Virus record (IMG/VR): IMGVR_UViG_3300003937_000144
Location: 1 to 64,000 of that record
From: a virus
Length of the DNA stretch: 64,000 nt
Strand: one strand, 5' to 3'
Under the pieces are notes generated by a model that did not search any database, was not told the origin of the DNA, and worked only from the letters and a program-made list of their open reading frames with translations. The position numbers were made by a program, and so were the translations under genes. Numbering within the stretch: the first letter of the stretch is position 1; every line of letters starts with the position of its first letter. Positions 29,405 to 37,794 of this stretch are shown piece by piece.

Positions 29405-31351
29405 TTATTTAGGGCCTTTAGCTAGATGATGTACATTCTCTTTAGGTTGGTTAATAAATATTGTTTCAGAATTATGTACAGTTATTATATCTCCGCCTCT
29501 ACTTAAATCTGTATAGCCACCATAAGTACCTACACCAGTTCCATAAAGAATATCATCATTCATAGTTAAGCCAGGTGAATAAGCCGCATTCGTATATTCT
29601 TTTGCAAATGCCAATGACTCTTCAAATGCTCTAGCGGCTGCAGCCTTATCAGCAGCAGGATGTAGTGAATTTAAATTAGTTCCATACTGAGAACGAGGAG
29701 TGTTTATACTCGTTTGCATTTGTCTTAATTCTGTCTCAGACCAACCATGCTTCATTAATTCTTGTATATAAACCTCTTGAGCTTCTTTATTCTTCTTAAC
29801 TGTTTCAAGTAACATCCTTACGTTTTCTTTCTGCTTTGTATTTGGATCAGCAAGCATCATCGGGCCTTGCGTAAGGTGTTTAAACTTTTCCATATCAGTA
29901 TTTGCGATAAAGTCCATAGCACTAGCTTCAGTATCTACATCTAACATCTCTTGCATAAGTGCATCATTCTCGCCTTGTTGTGCCTTAATTGCATCAAGTC
30001 TCCATATAACTATTTCTGATACAGCCCATGCAGCTAAACCCCAAGGACCAAAGAATCTAAGAAAACCTCTACCTGCCATTTTCCAACCACCAGACTTAAT
30101 CATCTTCGCCCACATCTTACCTCTTAAAGTATTCTTACCAGCGTTTTTAAATATTTTAGTTATTCCTAATTTTGTTAGAGTTGAAACTCTGGTTACTAAT
30201 GATTTAACTGGAAGTAATGTAGTAATCAATAGAGCATTAATAGCATTATCTAAAGTAAGAATTGATTTACCAGCTGGACCATCTCCTATTTCAATCTCGG
30301 ACCCATCTCCACCATCATCATCCATCTTGAAGTCATCCATCTGTTCAGTTGACTGATTAATAAATCCACTAGCAATCATACCAGCAAGTAAAATTGGCCA
30401 CATCCTTGGATTACGTGCTCCCCTTCCTCTACCAAAGAGTTTCCTACCCATAATCTTTAATCTTAATTTCATAGTTTTAGCAAAACCACGTTTAGTTTTA
30501 AACCCAAACCATTTTTTAGTTAGAGCCCAAAGTGTAAGAGCGCCAGCACCAAGACCAACATTTTTAGAATTTTGACTTAACCAACCAAATATACCACCGC
30601 TTTCTTCATCAGCATCACTACCACCTTCACGACCACCGCCAACAGCACCAACACCAAGACCAGCATTCTTAATAGATTCTCTACGTGCTTCTTCTCTATC
30701 ACGCTGAGTTGTATTCCATCTTAGATCACTATCAACTTTAGATTGTTTTAAGAAGTCTAATATTTGATGATTGATGTTTTTAATTGTGGATAATGTGTTG
30801 GTTGATTTGTCACTATTAACTTTTATTAAAGGTAAAGACTTTAAATTTTCATCATCATAACCACTGCCACCGGGTTGTTGAGATTTTGGTATACCACCTA
30901 AAGCATCTCGCCATGCAGGCTGTGGACGTTTTGAATCGTCCCAATGTCCAGGATTTAATATTTCTATTAGATCCATCATGTATAGGCCAAATGACTTATT
31001 AAAATCTATTAGCTGTTCATCAAGACTATGAAGAAACTCTCTAGATATTTCAGCTTCTCTCAATATCATCATTTGAGCAAACTCTTTGGCAGGTCTATCT
31101 TTTATAGCAGCGTTAAATTCTGTTCTGGCTTGTCCCGCTAAGAACCTACGTTGGAAGTCTTGTGCATCGCTTACTAGGGCACCTTGAGTCTCATTTGCAA
31201 CAACGTTAGCCGCTGCTAAACTCTCTTGACGTTTTAGGGCTTCAGCATCTCTAAGTAGATCTTTTGCATTTGCACGATTCAGTTGTTGTAATTGACTTAC
31301 AATATTCTTTAATAATGCATTACCCTCTTTATTGTTACTTTTATCAGCCAT
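29405..31351 (-). CDS. Tape-measure-like / tail length protein (gp29-like by position)
   Basis: The 648-residue protein has a helical N-terminal third (NALLKNIVSQLQQLNRANAK), a Gly-rich linker, then several hydrophobic segments between about residues 260 and 440 (GLGAGALTLWALTKKW, WPILLAGMIASGFI, FFGPWGLAAWAVSEIVIW) set among basic stretches. Helical ends with internal hydrophobic spans are typical of tape-measure proteins. It lies directly downstream of gp26/gp51-like, the position of tape-measure genes after frameshifted chaperones. Family identity by sequence was not established. Confidence 0.55.
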   Translation of the reverse strand: MADKSNNKEGNALLKNIVSQLQQLNRANAKDLLRDAEALKRQESLAAANVVANETQGALVSDAQDFQRRFLAGQARTEFNAAIKDRPAKEFAQMMILREAEISREFLHSLDEQLIDFNKSFGLYMMDLIEILNPGHWDDSKRPQPAWRDALGGIPKSQQPGGSGYDDENLKSLPLIKVNSDKSTNTLSTIKNINHQILDFLKQSKVDSDLRWNTTQRDREEARRESIKNAGLGVGAVGGGREGGSDADEESGGIFGWLSQNSKNVGLGAGALTLWALTKKWFGFKTKRGFAKTMKLRLKIMGRKLFGRGRGARNPRMWPILLAGMIASGFINQSTEQMDDFKMDDDGGDGSEIEIGDGPAGKSILTLDNAINALLITTLLPVKSLVTRVSTLTKLGITKIFKNAGKNTLRGKMWAKMIKSGGWKMAGRGFLRFFGPWGLAAWAVSEIVIWRLDAIKAQQGENDALMQEMLDVDTEASAMDFIANTDMEKFKHLTQGPMMLADPNTKQKENVRMLLETVKKNKEAQEVYIQELMKHGWSETELRQMQTSINTPRSQYGTNLNSLHPAADKAAAARAFEESLAFAKEYTNAAYSPGLTMNDDILYGTGVGTYGGYTDLSRGGDIITVHNSETIFINQPKENVHHLAKGPK

Positions 31352-31538
31352 TCATTTTACCTTTTGTCTGTTTAGTTCTTTCGTTTACTTCCTTAACGTG
31401 TTGCCTTAAAAGAGAAACATAGATTTCCCTTTCCCATGGCATCATACTATCAAGCTCTTCCAAATTAAACCCATGTTGGTTCATCAACGTAAAATTTAAT
31501 TTATAATAGCCTACTACACTACTATGAGAAAGGGCTAT
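31344..31538 (-). CDS. 51: gp51-like baseplate hub / tail assembly chaperone extension
   Basis: On the minus strand a 64-residue frame reads IALSHSSVVGYYKLNFTLM, then EELDSMMPWEREIYVSLLRQ, then a basic end. This resembles the short gp51-type protein next to gp26 in marine T4-like phages, from memory. No ATG, GTG or TTG lies at its start: the only candidates are ATA at 31538 or an internal TTG-ATG that would remove the first 17-18 residues. The T TTT TTT heptamer at the end of gp26 allows -1 entry into this frame. Its stop overlaps the tape-measure-like start by 8 bases. Confidence 0.6.
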   Translation of the reverse strand: MALSHSSVVGYYKLNFTLMNQHGFNLEELDSMMPWEREIYVSLLRQHVKEVNERTKQTKGKMNG

Positions 31539-32239
31539 TGAAAAAAATCAGTTAACCCTTTTAACTCTATAGAGTTTTCTTTATTACACTTCTTACAATT
31601 ATAATTTACATTATAACTTAAATATGGTGCTTTAGCTAATACATTCACAATCTGTTCAAACTGATCTGTACTCAAGCTTTCAATAAAGTCTTTTATTTCT
31701 TCTCTAGGACTATCTCTTAAATCAAAAGTTTCTTCACCGCTATAGATTGTTTCAATAGAAGCTATCATTAAATTAATGATTGTTTCAGTCTCACTATCAC
31801 TTTGAAGCTCACCTTTTCTATCTTTCATGGTAGTCCATTTTAAATCAAGAGATATATCATCTGTCAATTTAATATGTCTATCAACGGCTTTACCAAGATT
31901 AGTTATAGTAACCTCATCTAAGTTAACCTTTATTTCATTTTCTTCTTCACAATGTACACAGCTTGGGCCTAGTTTAATACCTTCACCTACTGACTTACTT
32001 CGTAAAGTCACAAATATAAATTCCACATCAAATGTTGTTAATGAATTTATATCAAGCGGTGTTTCTACACACGACTCAATAACATTCATAACAGCATTCT
32101 CAATTTGTTTCTCATCTTGAGATTCCATTGCTATTAACAATATCTTCTCTTCTCTGACCACGTATGGTCTGTATGTAATACTTTCGCCTGTTGAGGGCAC
32201 AATCATATCATACTTTGGCGTTACTAGTTTAGGTAACAT
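31535..32239 (-). CDS. 26: gp26, baseplate hub / tail assembly protein
   Basis: The 234-residue protein (T4 gp26 is 208) begins MLPKLVTPKYDMIVPSTGES, continues with a helical domain (REEKILLIAMESQDEKQIEN) and has two CxxC pairs (CVHCEEEN and CKKCNKEN) that could hold zinc. It ends LKGLTDFFQ at a slippery run. This is the gp26-type protein common to T4-like phages. It is transcribed leftwards from the gp4 side, after gp54 and before the tape-measure-like gene, which is where tail assembly chaperones sit. Confidence 0.75.
   Translation of the reverse strand: MLPKLVTPKYDMIVPSTGESITYRPYVVREEKILLIAMESQDEKQIENAVMNVIESCVETPLDINSLTTFDVEFIFVTLRSKSVGEGIKLGPSCVHCEEENEIKVNLDEVTITNLGKAVDRHIKLTDDISLDLKWTTMKDRKGELQSDSETETIINLMIASIETIYSGEETFDLRDSPREEIKDFIESLSTDQFEQIVNVLAKAPYLSYNVNYNCKKCNKENSIELKGLTDFFQ
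31538..31547 (-). other. Candidate -1 ribosomal frameshift site (gp26 to gp51-like)
   Basis: The minus strand reads GAT TTT TTT CAA TAG at the end of gp26; the T TTT TTT heptamer (plus-strand A-run 31541-31547) is a classical -1 slippery sequence. Slipping yields ...LTDFFSIALSHSS..., joining gp26 to the gp51-like frame one codon before the gp26 stop. Confidence 0.6.
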
Positions 32240-32272
32240 ATCAATCTCACTCCATATTAAAAATTAAATTAT

Positions 32273-33349
32273 TTACTGTCCTGCTGCTTTTCTTCTATTC
32301 AAATCAGCTAATGCCGCACTATAATCTCCGCGGTTAGTTCGCTTACTACTTTGATAAGCTTCTTGCGCTGCCTTCCCAGATGTTCTAGGACCTGGTCTTT
32401 CAGGTCTATATGCTCCACTAAATGGTGCACCTTGTCCAGATGTTCTTGGTCCTGGTCGAGGCACTTCAACTGCAACCTCTTCATTTCTTGGTCCTGCACC
32501 TTTAGTACCAGAATCTCTGGCTCCTGGACCATTGTATGTTTCTTCACCTGACATTGGTGGAGCTTGACCAGATGTTCTTTCACCTGGTCCAGTCCAATCT
32601 TGTTCTTCTTCATTCCTTGGGCCACTACCCTTAGGTCCAGAATCTCTTCTACCAGGATGAGTCCATTTTTCTTCAACACTTGCTGCCTTAAATCCTTTAT
32701 CAATGTCAAGAGATCGCCAGTTATCATATTCCCATGTAATAGTTACTTCCATTAAACTTTCATTGGTATTACCCAATTCAACTTGACTCATTTGTATAGG
32801 ATATGCATTCTCTAATAGATTACCATATCCAACAACACCGTCTTCATTTCCTTGTAAGGCTCTTATTTCTACATCAGCAACATATTCTTTTTTATATAAT
32901 GTCTTATAATGATTGTGTGTACTATCTACAATCATGTTCATCCACATATCAAAATACTTTTTAATATAATAATCACCTGTTAATAAGAAGCTCATTGTGA
33001 CTTCATCAGTAGCCATTGAGTAAGGCTTCTTTGCAAGGTTATGATCGTGGGAAGCTTCAGTTGTGGATATACGTTTTCCAGGAAGTGATACGGATGTGCA
33101 TAGCATATATGTATCCTGGCCATCTTGTATAAAATTAGCCATAGGACTATCGTTTTTTTCGAATCGACCAACCACAGGGTTGTCATTAGATATTGAATTT
33201 CTTGCAAAGTGATTATCAATTGCAGTATCTGAATTCCGTTTAACTTGAGCAAGGTAAGGATGGCTAATCATTACTGAATATCTATTACCTCGTGCTATAC
33301 CACCACGGCGATCTAATAATGCTTTCATGTCGTCTATTGCAGTCTTCAT
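32273..33349 (-). CDS. 54: gp54-like tail tube initiator with repeat-rich tail
   Basis: The first 225 of 358 residues are a tail-tube-type domain: NRYSVMISHPYLAQ at the start, TSVSLPGKRIST, then EVTMSFLLTGDYYIKKYFDM, and ENAYPIQMSQVELGNTNESL before a final strand EVTITWEYDNWRS. This order fits gp19/gp54 folds. Position in the baseplate cluster and the separate gp48 at 34676 favour gp54. The remaining about 130 residues are unusual Gly/Pro/Arg-Ser-Gly repeats (separate entry), absent from T4 gp54. Confidence 0.65.
   Translation of the reverse strand: MKTAIDDMKALLDRRGGIARGNRYSVMISHPYLAQVKRNSDTAIDNHFARNSISNDNPVVGRFEKNDSPMANFIQDGQDTYMLCTSVSLPGKRISTTEASHDHNLAKKPYSMATDEVTMSFLLTGDYYIKKYFDMWMNMIVDSTHNHYKTLYKKEYVADVEIRALQGNEDGVVGYGNLLENAYPIQMSQVELGNTNESLMEVTITWEYDNWRSLDIDKGFKAASVEEKWTHPGRRDSGPKGSGPRNEEEQDWTGPGERTSGQAPPMSGEETYNGPGARDSGTKGAGPRNEEVAVEVPRPGPRTSGQGAPFSGAYRPERPGPRTSGKAAQEAYQSSKRTNRGDYSAALADLNRRKAAGQ
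32366..32664 (-). repeat. GP-x-R-x-SG repeat region in gp54-like C-terminus
   Basis: Units such as GPGERTSGQAPPMSG, GPGARDSGTKGAGPRNEE, GPRTSGQGAPFSG and GPRTSGKAAQ recur at uneven spacing of about 15-25 residues. Two alternate subtypes (RTSG... and RDSG..KG.GPRNEE) can be seen. The stretch is predicted disordered. Confidence 0.7.
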
Positions 33350-33930
33350 TAATATTGTTTCCTTGAGTCAGCCCATATAGCACCTTCACTAGCTTTCTTG
33401 AATGATGCTGTTTGTAAAAAAATTGCTATGCTCCATTCTGCCGAAGGAACTTTCATTATCTTTGAAGATACTTTCTTAGTCAGATAATGTTTAAAGCACG
33501 GTTTAAAGTATTTATAGTTCTTTGTTGCTTTTAATAAGTTATATGTAATTCTAAACTTAGTCATATCATTAAACTTTTGATTAGTTGCTACATCATTTAA
33601 ATGGTCTAAGAAGATTGCACGAACTTTAGGTGGTAAGTAATGTAAGTTAATACCATAGAAACCATCTTTCGCTGGGCCCACGACAATAGTCAAAGGGAAT
33701 GTATCATAGTAAGGCAATGTTGCTTTAAGCTTTGGATCATATGTGTACATAACCATTTCACCAGCCTTGGCACTTTGTCTTGCTATTAATCTCTCATCCT
33801 TCAACACACTCTTACCTAACGGCCCAAGCTTCTTCACATTCTTAGCAAACCAAACGTTTGCTTCTTTAGATCTTGCTGTTATGCCTTTACGAAAAGCTTC
33901 TGATTCTAACTTGTCAAATAGACTAGCCAT
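33349..33930 (-). CDS. 2: gp2-like DNA end protector (tentative)
   Basis: The 193-residue basic protein has MVMYTYDPKLKATLPYYDTF, then PLTIVVGPAKDGFYGINLHY followed by LPPKVRAIFLDHL. This signature matches a protein I recall from T4-like cyanophages that is often labelled a DNA end protector. In T4, gene 2 neighbours gene 4 and gene 53; here it is next to gp4 with gp53 on the divergent side. The function is assigned by recall and position, not by an independent motif. Its stop overlaps the gp54-like start. Confidence 0.5.
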   Translation of the reverse strand: MASLFDKLESEAFRKGITARSKEANVWFAKNVKKLGPLGKSVLKDERLIARQSAKAGEMVMYTYDPKLKATLPYYDTFPLTIVVGPAKDGFYGINLHYLPPKVRAIFLDHLNDVATNQKFNDMTKFRITYNLLKATKNYKYFKPCFKHYLTKKVSSKIMKVPSAEWSIAIFLQTASFKKASEGAIWADSRKQY

Positions 33931-34114
33931 TAAACGTCTCCATTAATTGTGGTCCGAACACTACCATAATATATGCTATGATAGCCATGGCAGCAATACC
34001 TCCTAATAGCCATTTTATTTTAAAATCGTCGACCATCATTTTAAATCCTATTATTTCGTTCCCTAATATACGTAGGGATATTTCTAACTTACCGTCACTA
34101 TCTTCTTCTGCCAT
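33923..34114 (-). CDS. Small single-pass membrane protein
   Basis: The 63-residue protein has an acidic N-terminus (MAEEDSDGKLEISLRILGNE) and one membrane segment near residues 35-54 (WLLGGIAAMAIIAYIMVVFG). It has its own late octamer 5 bases upstream of the ATG, inside the end of gp4, and overlaps the gp2-like start. A similar small gene beside gp2/gp4 is known to me from marine T4-like phages without a function. Confidence 0.6.
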   Translation of the reverse strand: MAEEDSDGKLEISLRILGNEIIGFKMMVDDFKIKWLLGGIAAMAIIAYIMVVFGPQLMETFNG

Positions 34115-34119
34115 ACTTA

Positions 34120-34127
34120 TATTTATA
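34120..34127 (-). promoter_or_regulatory. Late promoter, minus strand, leaderless type
   Basis: TATTTATA on the plus strand is TATAAATA on the minus strand; 5 bases (TAAGT) separate it from the ATG at 34114. It overlaps the gp4 stop codon. Confidence 0.6.
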
Positions 34128-34620
34128 CTCTTTTCTTAAGAGATTTCCATATTCTTTTGCCAGTCTTTGTTTTACTTGCTTTAAATCTCATAGTCATAGT
34201 TTTAATACCCATTGCTTCTAATTCATTCTCAGTCCATATTTGAAATTCATATCCACGTTCCTCACAAAACTTACGTGCATACTTCCACTTAGAAGTATTC
34301 TTCATATAGGTTAATGCCTCTGTTAACTTTTTTCTTTTAGGTGGCACGGTTTGAGATGATGGTTTGATCTCGACTAAAAGAGTACGGCCTGTATCTGTTC
34401 GTATAGTAAGATCCACAAAGTATCTGTGAGCCTTGTTATCGGTTGCACATACGTAACCTATAACAGTTTCTTCAGAATTCCACCACTTAACCCATGATGC
34501 TTTATCTAAATACCTAAATGCATTGCGCTCCCATAAAGATCTATAATGTATATTATCTACATTACCTTTATACTTTGCTATATTTGTTGGTCTCCATGAT
34601 CCAGAATATGTTTTTTTCAT
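34123..34620 (-). CDS. 4: gp4, head completion protein
   Basis: I chose the ATG at 34620 (165 residues; T4 gp4 is 150), since the protein then begins MKKTYSGSWRPTNIAKYKGN like T4 gp4 (SYQGSYRPKNPEKYKG). IHYRSLWERNAFRYLDK, the ATDNKAHRYFVDLTIRT segment and LVEIKPSSQTVPPK follow. VD...VEIKP is the core of a TnsA/PD-(D/E)XK-like fold. gp4 acts in head completion before tail joining. A late octamer lies 5 bases upstream. Confidence 0.85.
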   Translation of the reverse strand: MKKTYSGSWRPTNIAKYKGNVDNIHYRSLWERNAFRYLDKASWVKWWNSEETVIGYVCATDNKAHRYFVDLTIRTDTGRTLLVEIKPSSQTVPPKRKKLTEALTYMKNTSKWKYARKFCEERGYEFQIWTENELEAMGIKTMTMRFKASKTKTGKRIWKSLKKRV

Positions 34621-34625
34621 ACAAC

Positions 34626-34633
34626 TATTTATA
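34626..34633 (-). promoter_or_regulatory. Late promoter of gp4, leaderless type
   Basis: Minus-strand TATAAATA, then GTTGT, then the gp4 ATG at 34620. It forms a divergent pair with the plus-strand octamer at 34642, only 8 bases apart. Confidence 0.7.
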
Positions 34634-34641
34634 CAAATCGT

Positions 34642-34649
34642 TATAAATA
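34642..34649 (+). promoter_or_regulatory. Late promoter of gp48
   Basis: Plus-strand TATAAATA, 26 bases before the gp48 ATG at 34676, with CAAGGAA as ribosome-binding site in the leader. Confidence 0.75.
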
Positions 34650-34675
34650 AGTAATATACAAACCAAGGAACTATT

Positions 34676-35935
34676 ATGGCAGACAACATCAAAGGTTATC
34701 CAATGAATCTCTCAGGAAGACTTTCATCAGACGAAACCCCGGCAGACGCAAACGCAAGAAGAGCACGAGAGATTAAAGAAAATAAATTTTTCACAACTGA
34801 AAAACCATTTTCTTTTAAATATCCGTCAACGGTAGCAGAGAATTTCAAAGAAGAAATAAATTTTAATACTCATGATTCTAGTGAGTATGCTTTAGTACGA
34901 TCTTCAATAGATGCAAATGGAAACCAACTTGGTATTGATGATGATGCTATTGAGCCATATGTTATATTTGAATTTATGAGACTAATGACTGATGATAAGA
35001 AAAAAGCTCTGTCTAAATGGCAAGATAAAAATAATTTTACTAGACGTAATTCTTCAGCATTAAAGAAAGAAATATATGATGCAAAGGATGCAACCGCGCC
35101 ACAATCGGCCGATGACATAGAAGCTGGTGCAGAAAAGAATTTTGTAATGCATGCAGAGAATAGAGCATTAATAGAAGCTTCCGGTATAGAAGATAGTATG
35201 TTTGATAAAGCTAAAAGAGTATTTGGTGGTTCAATAGCAATGTACATGCCTACAGATATTCAGATAAATGATGCAATAGGCTATAGTGAAGAGTCAAGAC
35301 AAATTGCAGCTATGCTAGAAGATTTTGGTACCTCTGATAAAGTTAATAATGCTACAATGTTTAATCCTACTACAATTGCTGCTGGTGCTGGTGGTGTAAG
35401 TTGGTTAGCAGATGCAGCTAGTAAATCCACAAATACTAGAATTGCTGGAAGTAAAATAACTAAATGGTTATCTAAAGGTAACGTTGGTCTTTCTTCAATT
35501 CTTGGTTATGGTGCTGGTGGTGTAATTAGTGATGAAATGCAAAGACATCACGGTCAGGCTTTAAATCCTAATGAATATATGGCTTATCAAAATACTCCAA
35601 TGAGAAGCTTCTCGTTTAACTTTACATTTTTACCAGACAGTGCAGAAGAATCTACTGAGGCAACTGATATTATTAGACAATTCAGATATGCAGCCCACGC
35701 AGAAAAAAGAGATAATCTTACAATCAATGTTCCGGATCATGTTGTTGTATCATTTCATGGAGCAAATGATATGATTCAATTGCCAGCTGTTGTTATCGAT
35801 TCAGTAAATGTTTCATACAACCCAAATAATACTTCATTCTTTAAACATAATAATGCACCAGTTGAAATAGGATTAGCTGTAACACTTAAAGAAATAGCAC
35901 CTATATTTAAGGGTGATGTAGAGAGGGGATTCTAA
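34676..35935 (+). CDS. 48: gp48, baseplate tail tube cap
   Basis: The 419-residue protein (T4 gp48 is about 364) has the diagnostic C-terminal region NTPMRSFSFNFTFLPDSAEE, then IIRQFRYAAH, INVPDHVVVSF, and VVIDSVNVSYNPNN before PVEIGLAVTLKEIAPI. These are the strands of the tube-like domain. The N-terminal 200 residues are charged, and the middle has a Gly/Ala-rich stretch (IAAGAGGVSWLADAASK). gp48 caps the baseplate and starts tube polymerisation with gp54 (opposite strand). First gene behind the plus-strand late promoter. Confidence 0.85.
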   Translation: MADNIKGYPMNLSGRLSSDETPADANARRAREIKENKFFTTEKPFSFKYPSTVAENFKEEINFNTHDSSEYALVRSSIDANGNQLGIDDDAIEPYVIFEFMRLMTDDKKKALSKWQDKNNFTRRNSSALKKEIYDAKDATAPQSADDIEAGAEKNFVMHAENRALIEASGIEDSMFDKAKRVFGGSIAMYMPTDIQINDAIGYSEESRQIAAMLEDFGTSDKVNNATMFNPTTIAAGAGGVSWLADAASKSTNTRIAGSKITKWLSKGNVGLSSILGYGAGGVISDEMQRHHGQALNPNEYMAYQNTPMRSFSFNFTFLPDSAEESTEATDIIRQFRYAAHAEKRDNLTINVPDHVVVSFHGANDMIQLPAVVIDSVNVSYNPNNTSFFKHNNAPVEIGLAVTLKEIAPIFKGDVERGF

Positions 35936-35936
35936 T

Positions 35937-36647
35937 ATGTATTTTAAAAATATAAGTAATGCAGTTATAGATGTTGATGGGTCAGGTAATTTTGATGTAT
36001 TAAAAAATCTAACAGCAAAAGCATTAGTATCAGATGAGTTAACTAATAATGCTGCACATTATGAAACAGTAACAATTCAAGATGGTGAAAGACCTGATAT
36101 ACTTTCTATGAGATTGTATGGAACTGAAGTCTATCATTGGACATTCTTGTTACTTAATCCACAAATAAAAAATATATGGGATGACTGGCCGATGAAGTAT
36201 GGTCAATTAATAGAGTATTGTACACAAAAATATCAATACCTTGCAGCTGACACCGATGCTGATCTAAATGATAAATTTAAAGTTGGCGAGACTGTAGTAG
36301 GTGGTGTGTCAGGAGCAACAGGCTTAGTTAAAGAGATCCATGTAAATATGGGTTATCTTGTTATAGAATTAACTACCGGTACATTTGCTGAAACTGGTGA
36401 GACTATAAGTGGTGTTGATACACAAGACAATGTATCATGTATCTTTATTAAGTCACAAGCTTATGCACCTCATCATCATGTTGATGATTCAACTGGAGAG
36501 TGGACAACAAGGCGGACTGCTGGAACTACACCTTATACCTTTCTTGATTTTGAAGAAGCTGTTACCGATCAAAACAGAAATATTAAAGTAGTTAAATCTC
36601 AATACGTAAGTCGTATTGCTAGACAGTTTATAAAAATAATGGGTTAA
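35937..36647 (+). CDS. 53: gp53, baseplate wedge protein
   Basis: The 236-residue protein (T4 gp53 is 196) contains DGERPDILSMRLYGTEVYHW followed by TFLLLNPQIKNIWDDWPM, the LysM-like gp53 signature (compare PEELANAIYGNPQLYWVLLM in T4). The C-terminal QNRNIKVVKSQYVSRIARQF is also family-like. An inserted beta-rich segment (about 100-150, GVSGATGLVKEIHVNMG) is not in T4. gp53 helps join wedges around the hub. It follows gp48 by 1 base. Confidence 0.85.
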   Translation: MYFKNISNAVIDVDGSGNFDVLKNLTAKALVSDELTNNAAHYETVTIQDGERPDILSMRLYGTEVYHWTFLLLNPQIKNIWDDWPMKYGQLIEYCTQKYQYLAADTDADLNDKFKVGETVVGGVSGATGLVKEIHVNMGYLVIELTTGTFAETGETISGVDTQDNVSCIFIKSQAYAPHHHVDDSTGEWTTRRTAGTTPYTFLDFEEAVTDQNRNIKVVKSQYVSRIARQFIKIMG

Positions 36648-36648
36648 T

Positions 36649-37794
36649 ATGGAATTAGAATCTCTTGTAGTTACTGGTGGTGCCACTGATATATCAGGTT
36701 TAGTCCAAGATGTAACGCTGTTTGAAAGCATAGAAGGTTATATACAAGGAAGTATCCATATTCTTGATGGTACTAACTTCTTTGATAGGGTTATTGGTTC
36801 AACTGACGAATTAGTACCTATCACAATTAGTTATATTTATATGGGTATAGAAGTTGAGTATGTATTCCAGGCTGATGGTATCAGCAATATGAAGATAAAC
36901 AAAGGTAGTAAAGATTACAATATACATTTAATAACGCTTATCGAACAAAACTTAAAATTAGTTCCAATTAATGCAGCGTTTTCAGGAACAAGTCATGAAA
37001 TTGCTGCAAACATATTTCACGATGCAAATCTAGATGTTGGACCTCTCTTATATGTAGATAGCGCAGCAGTTACTACGGGTAAATATATTGTACCAAATAT
37101 TCCTGCTGGAGATGCTATAAGAAATGTAGTAGATGGTGCAATGGATATTGATAGTACTGGTTTTTATATCTACCAAAGACTCAATGATAATGGAAAAACA
37201 AGAATGGGTTCTTTGAAACAAATGGCTAATAATAAATTTATGAAAAGCCGAAAGGATGAATTTGTAATTTCTGGTAAATTAACAGGTAATGATGATGAAG
37301 ATGCTGGAGATAATATAGACAATATAGGAACATCAAATAAGTTTAATGTTCTAGAATATAAAAGAAACTTTACTGATAAAATCGCTGCTGGAGATTTCGG
37401 AAATAAAATTCATTCAGTTAGTCTTGACGAAACTGATGTTATAAAAAATGAAGCAACTGAAGATGTTAGTATTGTGCGAACTGTATATAAATCATCTAAT
37501 AATTTATATAATACTGAGAAGAATATATTTGCTACGGTTAATGATCCTCAAAGCAGTATGGCAGTAAATCAGATTGCACGTGTACACCATACAAGATTAA
37601 GTGTTGAGGATATAGTGCCAATACCTAATATTGGATGTGGCATGACTATAGAAGTTGAATTGGGTAAACAAGAAAATAGTGAATCAATATCAGATGGACC
37701 TTATATAATTTCTGATATTAATCATGTCTTGACATATAACGGTAAGGCATATGATTATAAACAACGTATGACATTAATAAGAGAGTATGCATAA
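36649..37794 (+). CDS. 27: gp27, baseplate hub protein
   Basis: The 381-residue protein (T4 gp27 is 391) has the hub opening ESLVVTGGATDISGLVQDVT, then FESIEGYIQGSIHILDGTNF, a first tube-like domain, and VVDGAMDIDSTGFYIYQRLN, where gp27 proteins carry the insertion. The C-terminal DGPYIISDINHVLTYNG and YKQRMTLIREY follow, as in gp27/gpD/VgrG. gp27 forms the trimeric hub on which gp5 sits. It overlaps gp5 by one base (taATG). Confidence 0.85.
   Translation: MELESLVVTGGATDISGLVQDVTLFESIEGYIQGSIHILDGTNFFDRVIGSTDELVPITISYIYMGIEVEYVFQADGISNMKINKGSKDYNIHLITLIEQNLKLVPINAAFSGTSHEIAANIFHDANLDVGPLLYVDSAAVTTGKYIVPNIPAGDAIRNVVDGAMDIDSTGFYIYQRLNDNGKTRMGSLKQMANNKFMKSRKDEFVISGKLTGNDDEDAGDNIDNIGTSNKFNVLEYKRNFTDKIAAGDFGNKIHSVSLDETDVIKNEATEDVSIVRTVYKSSNNLYNTEKNIFATVNDPQSSMAVNQIARVHHTRLSVEDIVPIPNIGCGMTIEVELGKQENSESISDGPYIISDINHVLTYNGKAYDYKQRMTLIREYA

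Noticed and set aside
32308-32727. A second minus-strand frame in the gp54-like repeat region
   Set aside because: It arises because the repeat is also open in another frame; its sequence is low-complexity and lacks its own start signals.
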